Source: Hydrogenophaga sp. PAMC20947 (GTDB lineage Bacteria > Pseudomonadota > Gammaproteobacteria > Burkholderiales > Burkholderiaceae_C). From it: a stretch of DNA of 64,000 bases. This document shows, piece by piece, positions 62,201 through 64,000 of this stretch (the first letter of the stretch is position 1; every line of letters begins with the position of its first letter). Where the stretch lies: contig NZ_CP039252.1 in NCBI RefSeq assembly GCF_004795855.1, positions 2,108,001-2,172,000 of the forward strand. The letters run 5' to 3'. Below the pieces are notes generated by a model. That model was not told the DNA's origin. It saw nothing but the letters and a program-made list of their open reading frames with translations, and made no database searches. A program made the translations under genes and the position numbers.

Positions 62201-62471
62201 ATCCACTGGTTGTGGAGGTGCTCACATTGGTGGCACCGCCACTGGAGGACACCGAGGTCTGCGTCCGGCCGTCGGGCTGAATGTTGGGCCCCGCCATCGC
62301 CGGCGGCATCACAAACATGCTGGCACTCATCGCCAACAAGGCCGCAGTACGGCGTTTGCCTGTACCCGATTTGCCTCGTCCCCTGGCGGTTTCTGCCACG
62401 GCCACCCAAATCATCAGCGCCTCATTCCAAACCAGACGATAGAGGCGGTTGACTGAGGCGTGGCTGTACAT
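41205..62471 (-). CDS. Giant LktA-type filamentous adhesin (TpsA exoprotein)
   Basis: A single frame of 7,088 residues. Residues 1-60 form an extended signal peptide (ESPR part VNRLYRLVWNEALMIWVAV, cleavage after AMA at about 60). A TPS secretion domain follows to about 260 (NIQPDGRTQT, VFFATPQGFVVG), then a Ser/Thr/Gly/Pro linker (270-340) and a beta-helix of FHA type. Residues 815-2056 are three tandem ~414-residue units. To about 4,700 come many Gly/Ala-rich modules (TTEASIG, VAGAGGGSAGVAGS). Residues 5057-5160 hold a heptad-repeat helical hairpin, followed by another beta-helix. The tail has cysteines at 7067 and 7083. I chose ATG 62471 because a TTGGAG site precedes it; a frame to 62525 dilutes the signal. 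It resembles the leukotoxin LktA family of Fusobacterium in style; target and role are unknown. Confidence 0.93.
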   Translation of the reverse strand: MYSHASVNRLYRLVWNEALMIWVAVAETARGRGKSGTGKRRTAALLAMSASMFVMPPAMAGPNIQPDGRTQTSVSSSGGATNVSTSTTSGSNAFNSFSAFGVGSGDVVNLHVPSQSANLINFVTGSAVTVDGVLNSIKNNQVGGNVFFATPQGFVVGTHGVVNVGSLTVSTPTNAFVTDFFSSPGTPVEASLGALLSGTAPGNPSGNISIKGVINASGSVRLNGGSVSVSGAIKRGARFVYATSDFTDVVNANGLEQGTKVVEIDGRMMIVADTGTPDSTQPDGGADGTASASSGGSTGTADASGSSEGTSTSPAPSEATDPSTVAGGATPSVVPVATQRVDADNRIDISADTDVDVSGTLSAMGNAGVTGGTVNIQAGNDIALQDGARILTGGQGANSSGGVVNIFAANSAIAHTGALVDSSAGTSGSGGAIEFSAKNNVELAGGEFRASATDGARGSVLIDPTTVTVSANYSSDGADHTIIADDSITVNDNIVLSTRRVAGGQTSDQVSSASIGNSGDLKLQAGAINLGTGSALVAFSDDVAYSAGNITLEAARTSSTLGGTAEIKANGSIIRGNNVSLTAQSSYDDTGATVPLPLAVPSVTSKVDLNDTTVTSTGTLTVSAKSSIDTATAGNSPLGTSVASSTATVDVRGNSSVSSVGDAKLSAESKVASKTKPAGSTTDVLPADAGVAVSVISSTATVKVGGTSHIHSDGELALEAKNEVDAETVADVSAGDPAAVGGTVAVTEATTVTKASIEDAASTQSASLKLSAESKNTIVNTAKAAAQGAKKQTAAEKAANASETEAKLDKYKDEAATSEGSVDVAAAVAVVSLNSQTQASINSSALQNTTGLATVHSQASNSSTVEADGSTVGDGASVGVGAAVGVNIGVLSNNALIADTAQVTANGLTVKADMPVGKENHFSTTAKSGAGASNVGVAGALGVNTVVSSTVAALQGDAAGTGAQVNAGTGDVLIEAAGGTASTVTVGADVKGTGDAAKVGVGASVGVNVAVNATVAEVADKAILAGGANLGLNAKSTHTMSTTVTGGAAGAKIAVTPVVAVSVGDNTTVARLGESTTALNLSGAYSSTADQSSSQTTVATGQTQGNKVSVGASLALGIADDTVLASVERDITATTGVGVNAKSVSKSDTSATASVKGGKKADADGKAVKEDGTPGKSVDEQVGAQGDSAKTTGKKTAGKAGPATTTAGGASANDKLDTPTDAPKGETSEGGVSVAAAVGVNSASSTTTASIGTGRAINSTGGALSVTSTAETDASAKADGSQTDAGGTNVGVGAAVAVNAVTASNVATLSDNATVDTAGLTVKAGMDGTAKNDFVADAKSGAGAGNVGVAGSLAINTVVNTTVANLQGDTDLGGTGASVNANGGNILIEAENASTSTVTSGADVKGTGGTAKVGVGASVGVNVVANKTVAEVADKALLTGGADLGLNATADHTMSTNVTGGASGAKIAVTPVVAVSIGDNTTIARLGASITGVDISGAYSSAADQSSSQTTVATGQTQGSDVSVGASLALGIADDTVLASVERDITATTGVGVNAKSVSKSDTSATASVKGGKKADADGKAVKEDGTPGKSVDEQVTAQGDSAKDTGKKTADKAPTAPSTTGGTASSKLDKTTNPTNAPKGETSEGGVSVAAAVGINSASSDTTASIGKGLNISSTGGALSVTSTAETDAKAKADGSQTDAGGTDVGIGAAVAVNAATATNTAIVSDNAQVSTKGLTIKAGMDGAAKNDFAAEATSGAGAGDVGVAGSLGLNIVKNTTSATLEGDTDSSTVGASVNAGAGDVLIEANNASTSLAKATADVKGTGAAAKVGVGASVAVNVVANKTIAEVADKAVLTGGANLGLNAKADHAITTEVKGGAAGAKVSITPVVAVAIAANTTTARMGESATDLTLSGKYSSTADQKSTMLTKAEARAQGDVAVGASLAAAISEDKVTAELQRDIASSTGVELIAKTDTSITSNSIAGAKGAKESKKNATTGEDEPEAGTTVDEQKKTQLDSAKSKNTGVSGVNTDTQEAKTPDTSNETPGTDKPASAPDKEQKGKKVSVAAAIGVGVARNEAHATIGNNLNINAGAGELKLDAQSDTNYTTSASGEAVSDDIGIGVGVAITTTTNVTEATLGAGTNVSQAGDVNISAASRQNRGAGFEKTMSAEAISGASGGKVAVAGALALVVNDNTTRASIEEGATLGAAGTEVGHVSVTAEDTSKISAQARAGALSTGSGSKAGVGASFAVLVSNNTNEAIVGRDADKNSIFTPTEIHAASLKANATKNRVSFGAPVLPGSKNFTPDGIKNFDFDTFDPANYLGSNNYYTEAIAGAASQGNTAVAGAFAVNVFNNKNNAAIGDNVDLTTVSSRPASVPGTGVEVSSKSDTQALSISGAAAGAKQTGVGISNSNIVSLDKTTASIGSGSDVKADGLDAGVTVSAESLQDIANVSVSAGASTSGTGVAGVLGVIVALADTKASIADGAMVKANGDVSVKALNDYTGVLVSGGVGAGGKTGVGAAIAANVVANTTEAIIGVGSEVSAKKQLTVDAQAKQDSTSAVVAGAGGGTTGIAGALSVNVIVGDTKAMVEQGAQINTDALYSSADQGVAITAGDSTDILAITGGGAGGGTTGVGAALDTTVIAKTVKAGIANGTGTVVNAKKDVLIDASSSEDLTSITVGFAGGGTTGVGGAVSVGVVKNDIQAMIGSTATVDADGNVGVNAQDDIDVLMAAGGLGGGGTTGVGGSIAVATLLGTTKATIGNDAVVNARGLGDARSVYSGETALANTSIEPANLGAKKTELAKGLSVTAYNREELNTTVVSAGGGGTTGVAATVSADVIASTTEASIGQNARINETNAVAGADQEVRVKAIDETSLINSAGGAGGGGSAGVGAAANVGVIAKTTTAKIGKGTLINAKKAVEIEAASLDSSLSTTVGLAGGGSVGVGGAVAGVGIANTTEAYVEDGTSAADAAKINVTGGDLTVKADEFANSWMISGGAGGGGSAGVGASLSVAVNSSTTKARIGNFAETNATGITSVKANSTESVNTVTVAGAGGGSAGIAGSIAVNVVLSNTEAGIGSNAKVNQTLVAAGQRVDVEATDRIESLSVAGAAAGGGAAGVGAGVAVTVAQNTTQAYIANNARVSATQDISVDASSDKLIDSVTVAGSGGGSAGVAGAISIVAVGSLLDGDSNDGLGSTAADTDDETGQSKVGNLLGSSAQSQQTKADLDSQAGKMAIGNSLSATAPVPLQNTTASIGAGAQVQAGRDVTVAASDKTEVLMVAGGAAGGGAAGIAGTLGVVLLRDSAAATVGNGATVDAGRNLDVNAETKESLLNIGVSAAGGGAVGVSGSVAINVISSETVAAIGASQINQQASTTNTQSVSVQAKSDSELITVAGSGGGGGAAAVGGVLNVNTLSKTTDAHIAEGANVDADKDVRVAADSEQKIIGAGISVQGSGTVSVGGAAAVNVIDNNTQAYIGSAKDDSTKTAARVDSDGNVAISAADDTLLMGVSASATGSGAAAVGGAVGVNVISSETLAYLGNASVVNARGNAATGATVYDGSINQSVARALPMAPAGKGGVDIDGDGVSDGNVNNGASFELGAKGSGGDDASDTSNPETTKDSDGNAISGITGGLGTRGTETVKGFSVTAVGSEKVVTASLGVAAGGAAGVTGTVTANIISSKTEASIGDGAQVNKTDAAGAVVSAASNAVGSDPSVRVLATDDSLVVMASGTMSGGIAGVSGSLNTAVVGKQTSAIIGDADVKAKNVDVRAEASEDLFLATANVSVGAAGIGAAVSVASVSNTTTAGIDAGANVDATGDLRVKADQDTAMDMYTLAGSGGVVAVSGAVSVGVVDNTTKAYVGGATSPAQAATLNAGGATEVAATSKETMSSVTASAAAGGVGVAGSVGVKVVTSKTTASIGDNARVNQTRNGGAAQDVIVSASDTVSLKGGGAAGAVGGFGVGAMSDTNIVRNTTTASIGNNALIDADHDVRVSGGSSKNVESTAIAIAAGALFGGAGSASVAVIGASLDADSKESLGDGATGDRADAQAKQTNASSQLDDVSGSSHLTGAKSTVNAKAAGLGVKGDINETSVASQDKTQAFVGNNSRVTAGGKVDVTASDKTQLNLTVTGAAGGAVGVGAAVGVGISNSTTEAFVGSSTAVDAVGDVSVKATAANLNANGSKVGATAGAGGVIGVSAAVSVLKDTSTTRAYLGSNASVERADELLVSADTDRKATATTIGVAAGGLAIGASVASATFGGTTAAYFGSSVDVGQTAGKSVNDVTIMATDGSVAEASAIAGAAGILAGSGADATAKVTSGVSAYMSNGAEVTAQDDVKVIAEATPETHAEAKGVSIGAGSVGASLATASTTSNVDARIDAGANISGNTLDVVAQRLVGAKPTTSAQAFGASGGVLFGINATLAKAESGGATRALVGDNSTLTIGGATKVHADSNTLQSSSGVGISIGGLLAVGADYSQASSSTVTEAALGNLAKVTGGSLEVSADSADTNYAHGIAGSGGLVSAPFSEAKTTSTSTTVARTGSGNNTAGDSRKIDVGSLVVRSTHNGQFDAWMKSTNASLIGVSGAKAVNYSSATTEATVGANGYVESDSITVQANNVVRKGFSPGTIPGVTSVTDAAISVPTWNVDSSSGGLADVPAASSTTTISNAALAQVAAGAHLEQTGSIAAPGAYKIDAWNDVTAKDRVKMASGGAISAASGKSLIYADTNNATVRVGDGAALSATGDLAMGTHSLADISTQTSVDVWGLVGVAPAGDSVSRFKSVNSIEVGDAALEAENDIRLYAGASTAYDPAAGMNAGINVAKVNARTDVFNNTAIPVNRDPVADAIIESSSQVTIDDGAVLSAVRHISLAAEKGSATASGVGVGKDIYREALAAVASAVSNAFGGGDVSFETRTGKSVKTQSADVAVNGQLHVGTHRKQSLDIGFDGTELSSTDGISIANTEVLSPAQDIVNRIQALKDLIKEYTVDDPTADASIAVAAYNSEITFLERKLLDMGFKVDPDANGEVGFTGSASISPLQAAQDAVNGMKTTKTGYTGERTVLTDTNTTLGNQNTTLGNQNTTLGTQNTTLTAEVDALIVLRDDPDNTQAETNAYQRDINAKNGQINSNTTTIGNNNTTIGNNNTTIGNNNTTIGVLTGQINALTGQIVNIEGDINANKYSTELAAGPSAKFLTISDAEAKLGNIYLRGDRLHGNGVLDAPGDAEIKITNNGPSFLILNNLSIPPDEGGRIYFNSIDVKDNNQINGINGAAAGAGFDVFTADSTTDFSGSTVTQGKPRILVESKYDPLDPLYIAQSPPGEAPLAPDIIVKGNISNLRGLVKIDSAAGSIRLEETASIQADDVEVKTRNGDFVQSYTDTFSHVAGAPLTTVEPADPPAGTVLDFPTNIAKITRTPETAGSGIVANGSVLIAARYLNINGTIQSGIPEWGVRIPATATVAVSGLGSVSFAQAKTHYQGLSDVQKGVLGAEFFEVDGSTVSGLAGNEQGNWEKVTVRYNAKEDRLELGGVRVQGGYIEIFGQIINTNAAGGGNLRVLDGYGQVKIDNESSLPMWVNLLDTGKGVKGQINITDIRGLKADGTPNIVTSTYTRAANAARTGDYYDPTAGTRFNMTVGYDTVREDYYRYSQNGWFGGAILSGKVLDQYKINSIERTNSALSQATYLQTGVVDNSALYNPASSAVYNAAAGTITGGNRQTKETSSGDPVAGRSWRDCNWWTLCANATHYQEFTVTAGSKTTITESVKSDHRIGIEYIGFDQGKVDVSSVGSVVLNGSIQNASGQTGIVSGGSITQNGDLTIVSGTNVNLAAGTGIGSASQAVQTNIADSGQLDATSNSGEVHLKEMVGNLTVGTIGGAGVSNVVIEVDKNIVGATGASFIQGKRVELLSNNGAIGATGTPLNVRTGYTANQAQWPNNGLMATARDNINIRNQADGSNMATYNGNLLLISAESKAGDVRVETTGAVIDNNPYSTIDSFGQAQLVALWDELRLRGPLSVEKADEAVDAFTRGKDNNYRQYWQLRKGQADQGAVYNAAYAYTVSAGERAALVDSGLSATDIAKFEADRTDQYHTLHAEVGGFTATFDGGFDYAISVLPTTDEEAKIRAGATWSDAQLALSVGSGLLKNITDTVTTIKEPNAKGRNVELVAGTAIGSMNDAITIDLSAGLDALTTTQKAALAAAERGDASVSGNIITILQPRAVNVAVGAGALDATAAAGNAFIGSEQDLRINQISATGDIRIKAAGSLINATVAGAGIVNVTGGNMILESANGGIGAIPDPTTGALSSALRIDPRSGSSLIARAAGDIWVETPGDLTVDTIFSRSNVKLDSVGSILGMPDVDPNQPAVNIRSNNVSLTSRTGSIGEDDNALDVGVNKDGAIDATTETAGKGIYLNGPTGEYFNVASSTSGGSTRLSASESVKIKGTVTGPGNISLVSGGDVTLTTDADVHSTAIGVAVRANSLAMDDDGTKAARLRSDVGTIDIETANDASITGIETGNGTADAVRVVSTAGRVLDAGDTRLDVIADALPDARFTVDGKLGVGSDGNPLDVRVRNLLAASADGSVALDVDGGVNVETVTAGDAVQLTASGDITGDVVTSTGAGTGTDQSVTVTSTGGSVELAAVSGQKDVSVDGLTGVDVTTVTSANGSVLLNSGAGNVVAGTTTAGQNVTMTAGAGTITARSTTARGGDVTLSAYGDIDAGQVSAGGNVLLDSVVGDLSVDTLFTRRGLTMNTRGDIQTGTIDAGGDVDLTSTRGSVQADNTRSRSGSVAVNGQRGVVVQGVRAADDITLASAGGAIDAGNLSASGGSIDLTASGNIQVDTGTAEAGSIAAQSSRGNVDAGVLRADAVSLSAPGAVTARSINVGSRVSLAGNTVKASVNSTGLGDVGGSVTGFGGGMASDVQLALNTPYAFRLSTVAASTGNIDIAAGDLFVDRLWVGNRMTINNPFTSTLIDQNDRSIQPVDVQLYSAGDPFAFGLTRYRVFTDTFVVARKPTHEIISPLGNNLSAAELGDRELSMLWSMDSLTDGLWGDAVWGLRGFGSQQDTLVSFEGTPVATEEACEASSGQGSSLSSNAQCEEKQQ
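47029..47095 (-). repeat. 21-bp tandem repeat (TTIGNNN heptads) in the adhesin gene
   Basis: About three and a half copies of a 21-bp unit (GCCGATCGTGGTGTTGTTGTT on the plus strand), each coding one seven-residue TTIGNNN unit. Copies are almost identical, so slippage could change copy number without breaking the frame. Confidence 0.85.
47211..47290 (-). repeat. 21-bp tandem repeat (TTLGNQN heptads) in the adhesin gene
   Basis: Three to four copies of a 21-bp unit of the AGCGTGGTGTTCTGGTTCCCC type (plus strand), coding TTLGNQN heptads. It is the mirror partner of the repeat at 47029-47095 across a 30-residue charged loop, and the unit length again keeps the frame. Confidence 0.85.
56300..60030 (-). 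repeat. Three tandem ~1.24-kb repeats in the adhesin gene
   Basis: Three consecutive units of about 1,242 bp (414 codons) begin near 60030, 58790 and 57545 (reading down the minus strand). Each starts with an EGGVSVAAAVGVNSAS-type sequence and ends with an unstructured Lys/Asp/Gly/Ser linker (GGKKADADGKAVKEDGTPGK). Units 1 and 2 are nearly identical at the linker end at DNA level; unit 3 has diverged. The shared GTTCCGTCTTC landmark lies at 57712 and 58954, giving the period. Confidence 0.85.
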
Positions 62472-62525
62472 TTCGTGCTCCAAAAGGGTGTATGTGGTGG
62501 CCGGATTGCTCGGCTTGTTGAGCAA

Positions 62526-62960
62526 AAAGTCACTACGTTGCTGACATCAGGTTACAGGTCCCGTTTGAATGTCACAAGCGAAGAGCGCACCGAAAAGTAG
62601 ACTTTTTGGGTAGACCGTTTGGGCTACGACCTCCGGTTGCTCCTTTTTTTATAGCATTGATATCCCCGCATGGGGTTCATGCGGGAACTCAAATGCCTAA
62701 TGGAAGGCGGCACAATTGGTGGGCAAAAAAATGCAAAAAAAACAGGTCAATTCCCCGCTTAAAGGGTGAATTCCCCCTATGAGCCCGCCCGGCGCAGGGG
62801 CGCAAGCGGGCTCAGTGCGCTTTCACCGGCGAAACCGGCGGCACTTGAGCACCCCCATTGGCACCACAATGGCGCCTCAGACACAGCACACCCAAGCCAC
62901 CGCGCTCGCACTGCACCTCTTGAGGTTGGGTGCCAGCCAAACTGACCAGGAAGACCGGCG
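62526..62960. other. AT-rich divergent gap upstream of the adhesin and mutS
   Basis: No gene is visible. The part at 62570-62770 is clearly lower in GC than its surroundings and should hold the adhesin operon promoter. A hairpin of CCCGCATG (62665-62672) and CATGCGGG (62678-62685) lies about 200 bp before the adhesin start, without a T-run. Another inverted pair, GAGCCCGC (62781-62788) and GCGGGCTC (62806-62813), lies nearer mutS. The function of both is unknown; operator or RNA structure are options. Confidence 0.5.
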
Positions 62961-64000
62961 TTGAATCGCGATACCAGCACCCGCACGACAGACAGCGAAT
63001 CGCTGGCCCGTCACACCCCCATGATGCAGCAGTACCTCGCCCTCAAGGCGGGGTATCCCAACACCCTGGTGTTCTACCGCATGGGGGATTTTTACGAGCT
63101 CTTCTTCGGTGATGCCGAAAAGGCGGCGCGCCTGCTCGACATCACGCTGACCCAGCGCGGCCAGTCGGCCGGGTCGCCCGTGGTCATGGCGGGCATCCCG
63201 TTTCACGCGCTCGACAACTACCTGGCCCGGCTGATCAAGCTGGGCGAGTCCGCGGCCATCTGTGAGCAAGTGGGCGATGTGGCCACATCCAAGGGCCCGG
63301 TCGAGCGCAAGGTCATGCGGGTCGTCACCCCGGGCACGCTGACCGACTCCGAGCTCCTGTCAGACAAATCCGAAGCCCTGCTGATGGCGGTGCACCCTGG
63401 TGCACGCACGGGTTGCGGCCTGGCCTGGATGTCGGTCACACAGGGCATCGTCTTCCTGGCCCAGTGCGCCAGCGACGAATTGGCCGACTGGATGGCCCGC
63501 ATCGCCCCTGGAGAAGTGCTTTACAGCGCCGAGGTCAGCCCCGCATTTGAAAAATCCGTCCAGTCCCTGGCCTCGCAGCAAGGCGTCGGTGGCACCCGCA
63601 TGGTGGCCGTGCTGCGCCCGGCCTGGGCCTTTGACAGCGGGCTGGGCGAGCGCAAACTGCTGGAGCAGTTGCAAACCGCCAGCCTCGCCGCCTGGGATGC
63701 CCAGGCCCTCACCGACGCCCACGCGGCGGCGGCTGCGTTGCTGGAATACGCCGAGCACACCCAGGGGCGCGCGCTCACACACGTCAAGAGCCTGCAAGTG
63801 GCGCACAACGACGAGCTGATCGACTTGCCTTCGACCACACGCCGCAACCTTGAACTCACGCAAACCCTGCGAGGCGAGAGCAGCCCCACCCTGCTGTCGC
63901 TGCTCGATGTCTGCCACACCGGCATGGGCAGCCGGCAGCTGCGCACCTGGCTGCTCGAGCCGGCGCGTGACCGGGGCCCGGCGCGTGCCCGCCTTGCGGC
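62961..64000 (+). CDS. mutS: MutS, DNA mismatch recognition protein (3' part cut by window edge)
   Basis: The first ~346 codons of MutS. The mismatch-binding N-terminal domain is clear: [19 protein letters not shown] then [18 protein letters not shown], containing the Phe-x-Glu-type DNA-contact motif (FYELF). Connector domain and start of the core follow ([18 protein letters not shown]). I propose the TTG at 62961 because AGGAAG (62947-62952) precedes it; the next in-frame ATG at 63021 begins right at the conserved block and lacks a ribosome site. The ATPase domain lies beyond the window. Confidence 0.95.
   Translation, partial: MNRDTSTRTTDSESLARHTPMMQQYLALKAGYPNTLVFYRMGDFYELFFGDAEKAARLLDITLTQRGQSAGSPVVMAGIPFHALDNYLARLIKLGESAAICEQVGDVATSKGPVERKVMRVVTPGTLTDSELLSDKSEALLMAVHPGARTGCGLAWMSVTQGIVFLAQCASDELADWMARIAPGEVLYSAEVSPAFEKSVQSLASQQGVGGTRMVAVLRPAWAFDSGLGERKLLEQLQTASLAAWDAQALTDAHAAAAALLEYAEHTQGRALTHVKSLQVAHNDELIDLPSTTRRNLELTQTLRGESSPTLLSLLDVCHTGMGSRQLRTWLLEPARDRGPARARLA

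Overview
The window reads as a chromosomal segment of a GC-rich betaproteobacterium. Gene order, protein style and two families of dispersed intergenic repeats suggest Burkholderiales, family Comamonadaceae, perhaps Hydrogenophaga-like. This placement rests on recognition, not on a database search. No transposase, phage gene, tRNA, rRNA or CRISPR array was seen.

Positions 1-7642 hold a dissimilatory nitrite reduction island. On the minus strand an operon runs nirS (cytochrome cd1), nirM, nirC, nirF, a fused nirDL, nirG, nirH and a truncated nirJ. nirE diverges on the plus strand. Together they make the enzyme, its cytochrome c partners and heme d1. The nirS/nirE gap has one FNR/DNR-type palindrome that fits both promoters.

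Positions 8080-21543 hold nitrate/nitrite assimilation: a NasR-like sensor/antiterminator, a nitrate ABC transporter (nrtA, nrtB and a two-domain nrtCD ATPase), nirB, nirD, nasA, a ybiB-like gene and cobA. Upstream of nrtA are a sigma-54 promoter and a leader RNA with two ANTAR-type hexaloops. The second hairpin is mutually exclusive with an intrinsic terminator, so both levels of control (nitrogen status and nitrate) can be read from sequence.

Positions 21654-35772 hold mostly housekeeping genes: a membrane hydroxylase, an HI0933-type flavoprotein, an ArsR regulator, a NIPSNAP protein, rpsU, lysR/lysA, an EamA transporter, yqeY, pmbA, yjgA, mogA, slyD, cysE, trmJ and suhB. A multi-PAS sensor kinase follows at 35827-39138.

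Positions 39538-62471 are one two-partner secretion operon on the minus strand: a giant filamentous adhesin of about 7,088 residues, then its FhaC-type outer-membrane transporter. The adhesin has an ESPR signal, a TPS domain, three tandem ~414-residue units, a heptad-repeat helical insert and a terminal cysteine pair. mutS starts at 62961 and runs off the right edge.

The most unusual observations are: palindromic repeats translated in frame inside nirJ and nasA; an NrtCD fusion with one canonical and one degenerate predicted ATPase site; the complete ANTAR attenuation leader; and the architecture of the giant adhesin.
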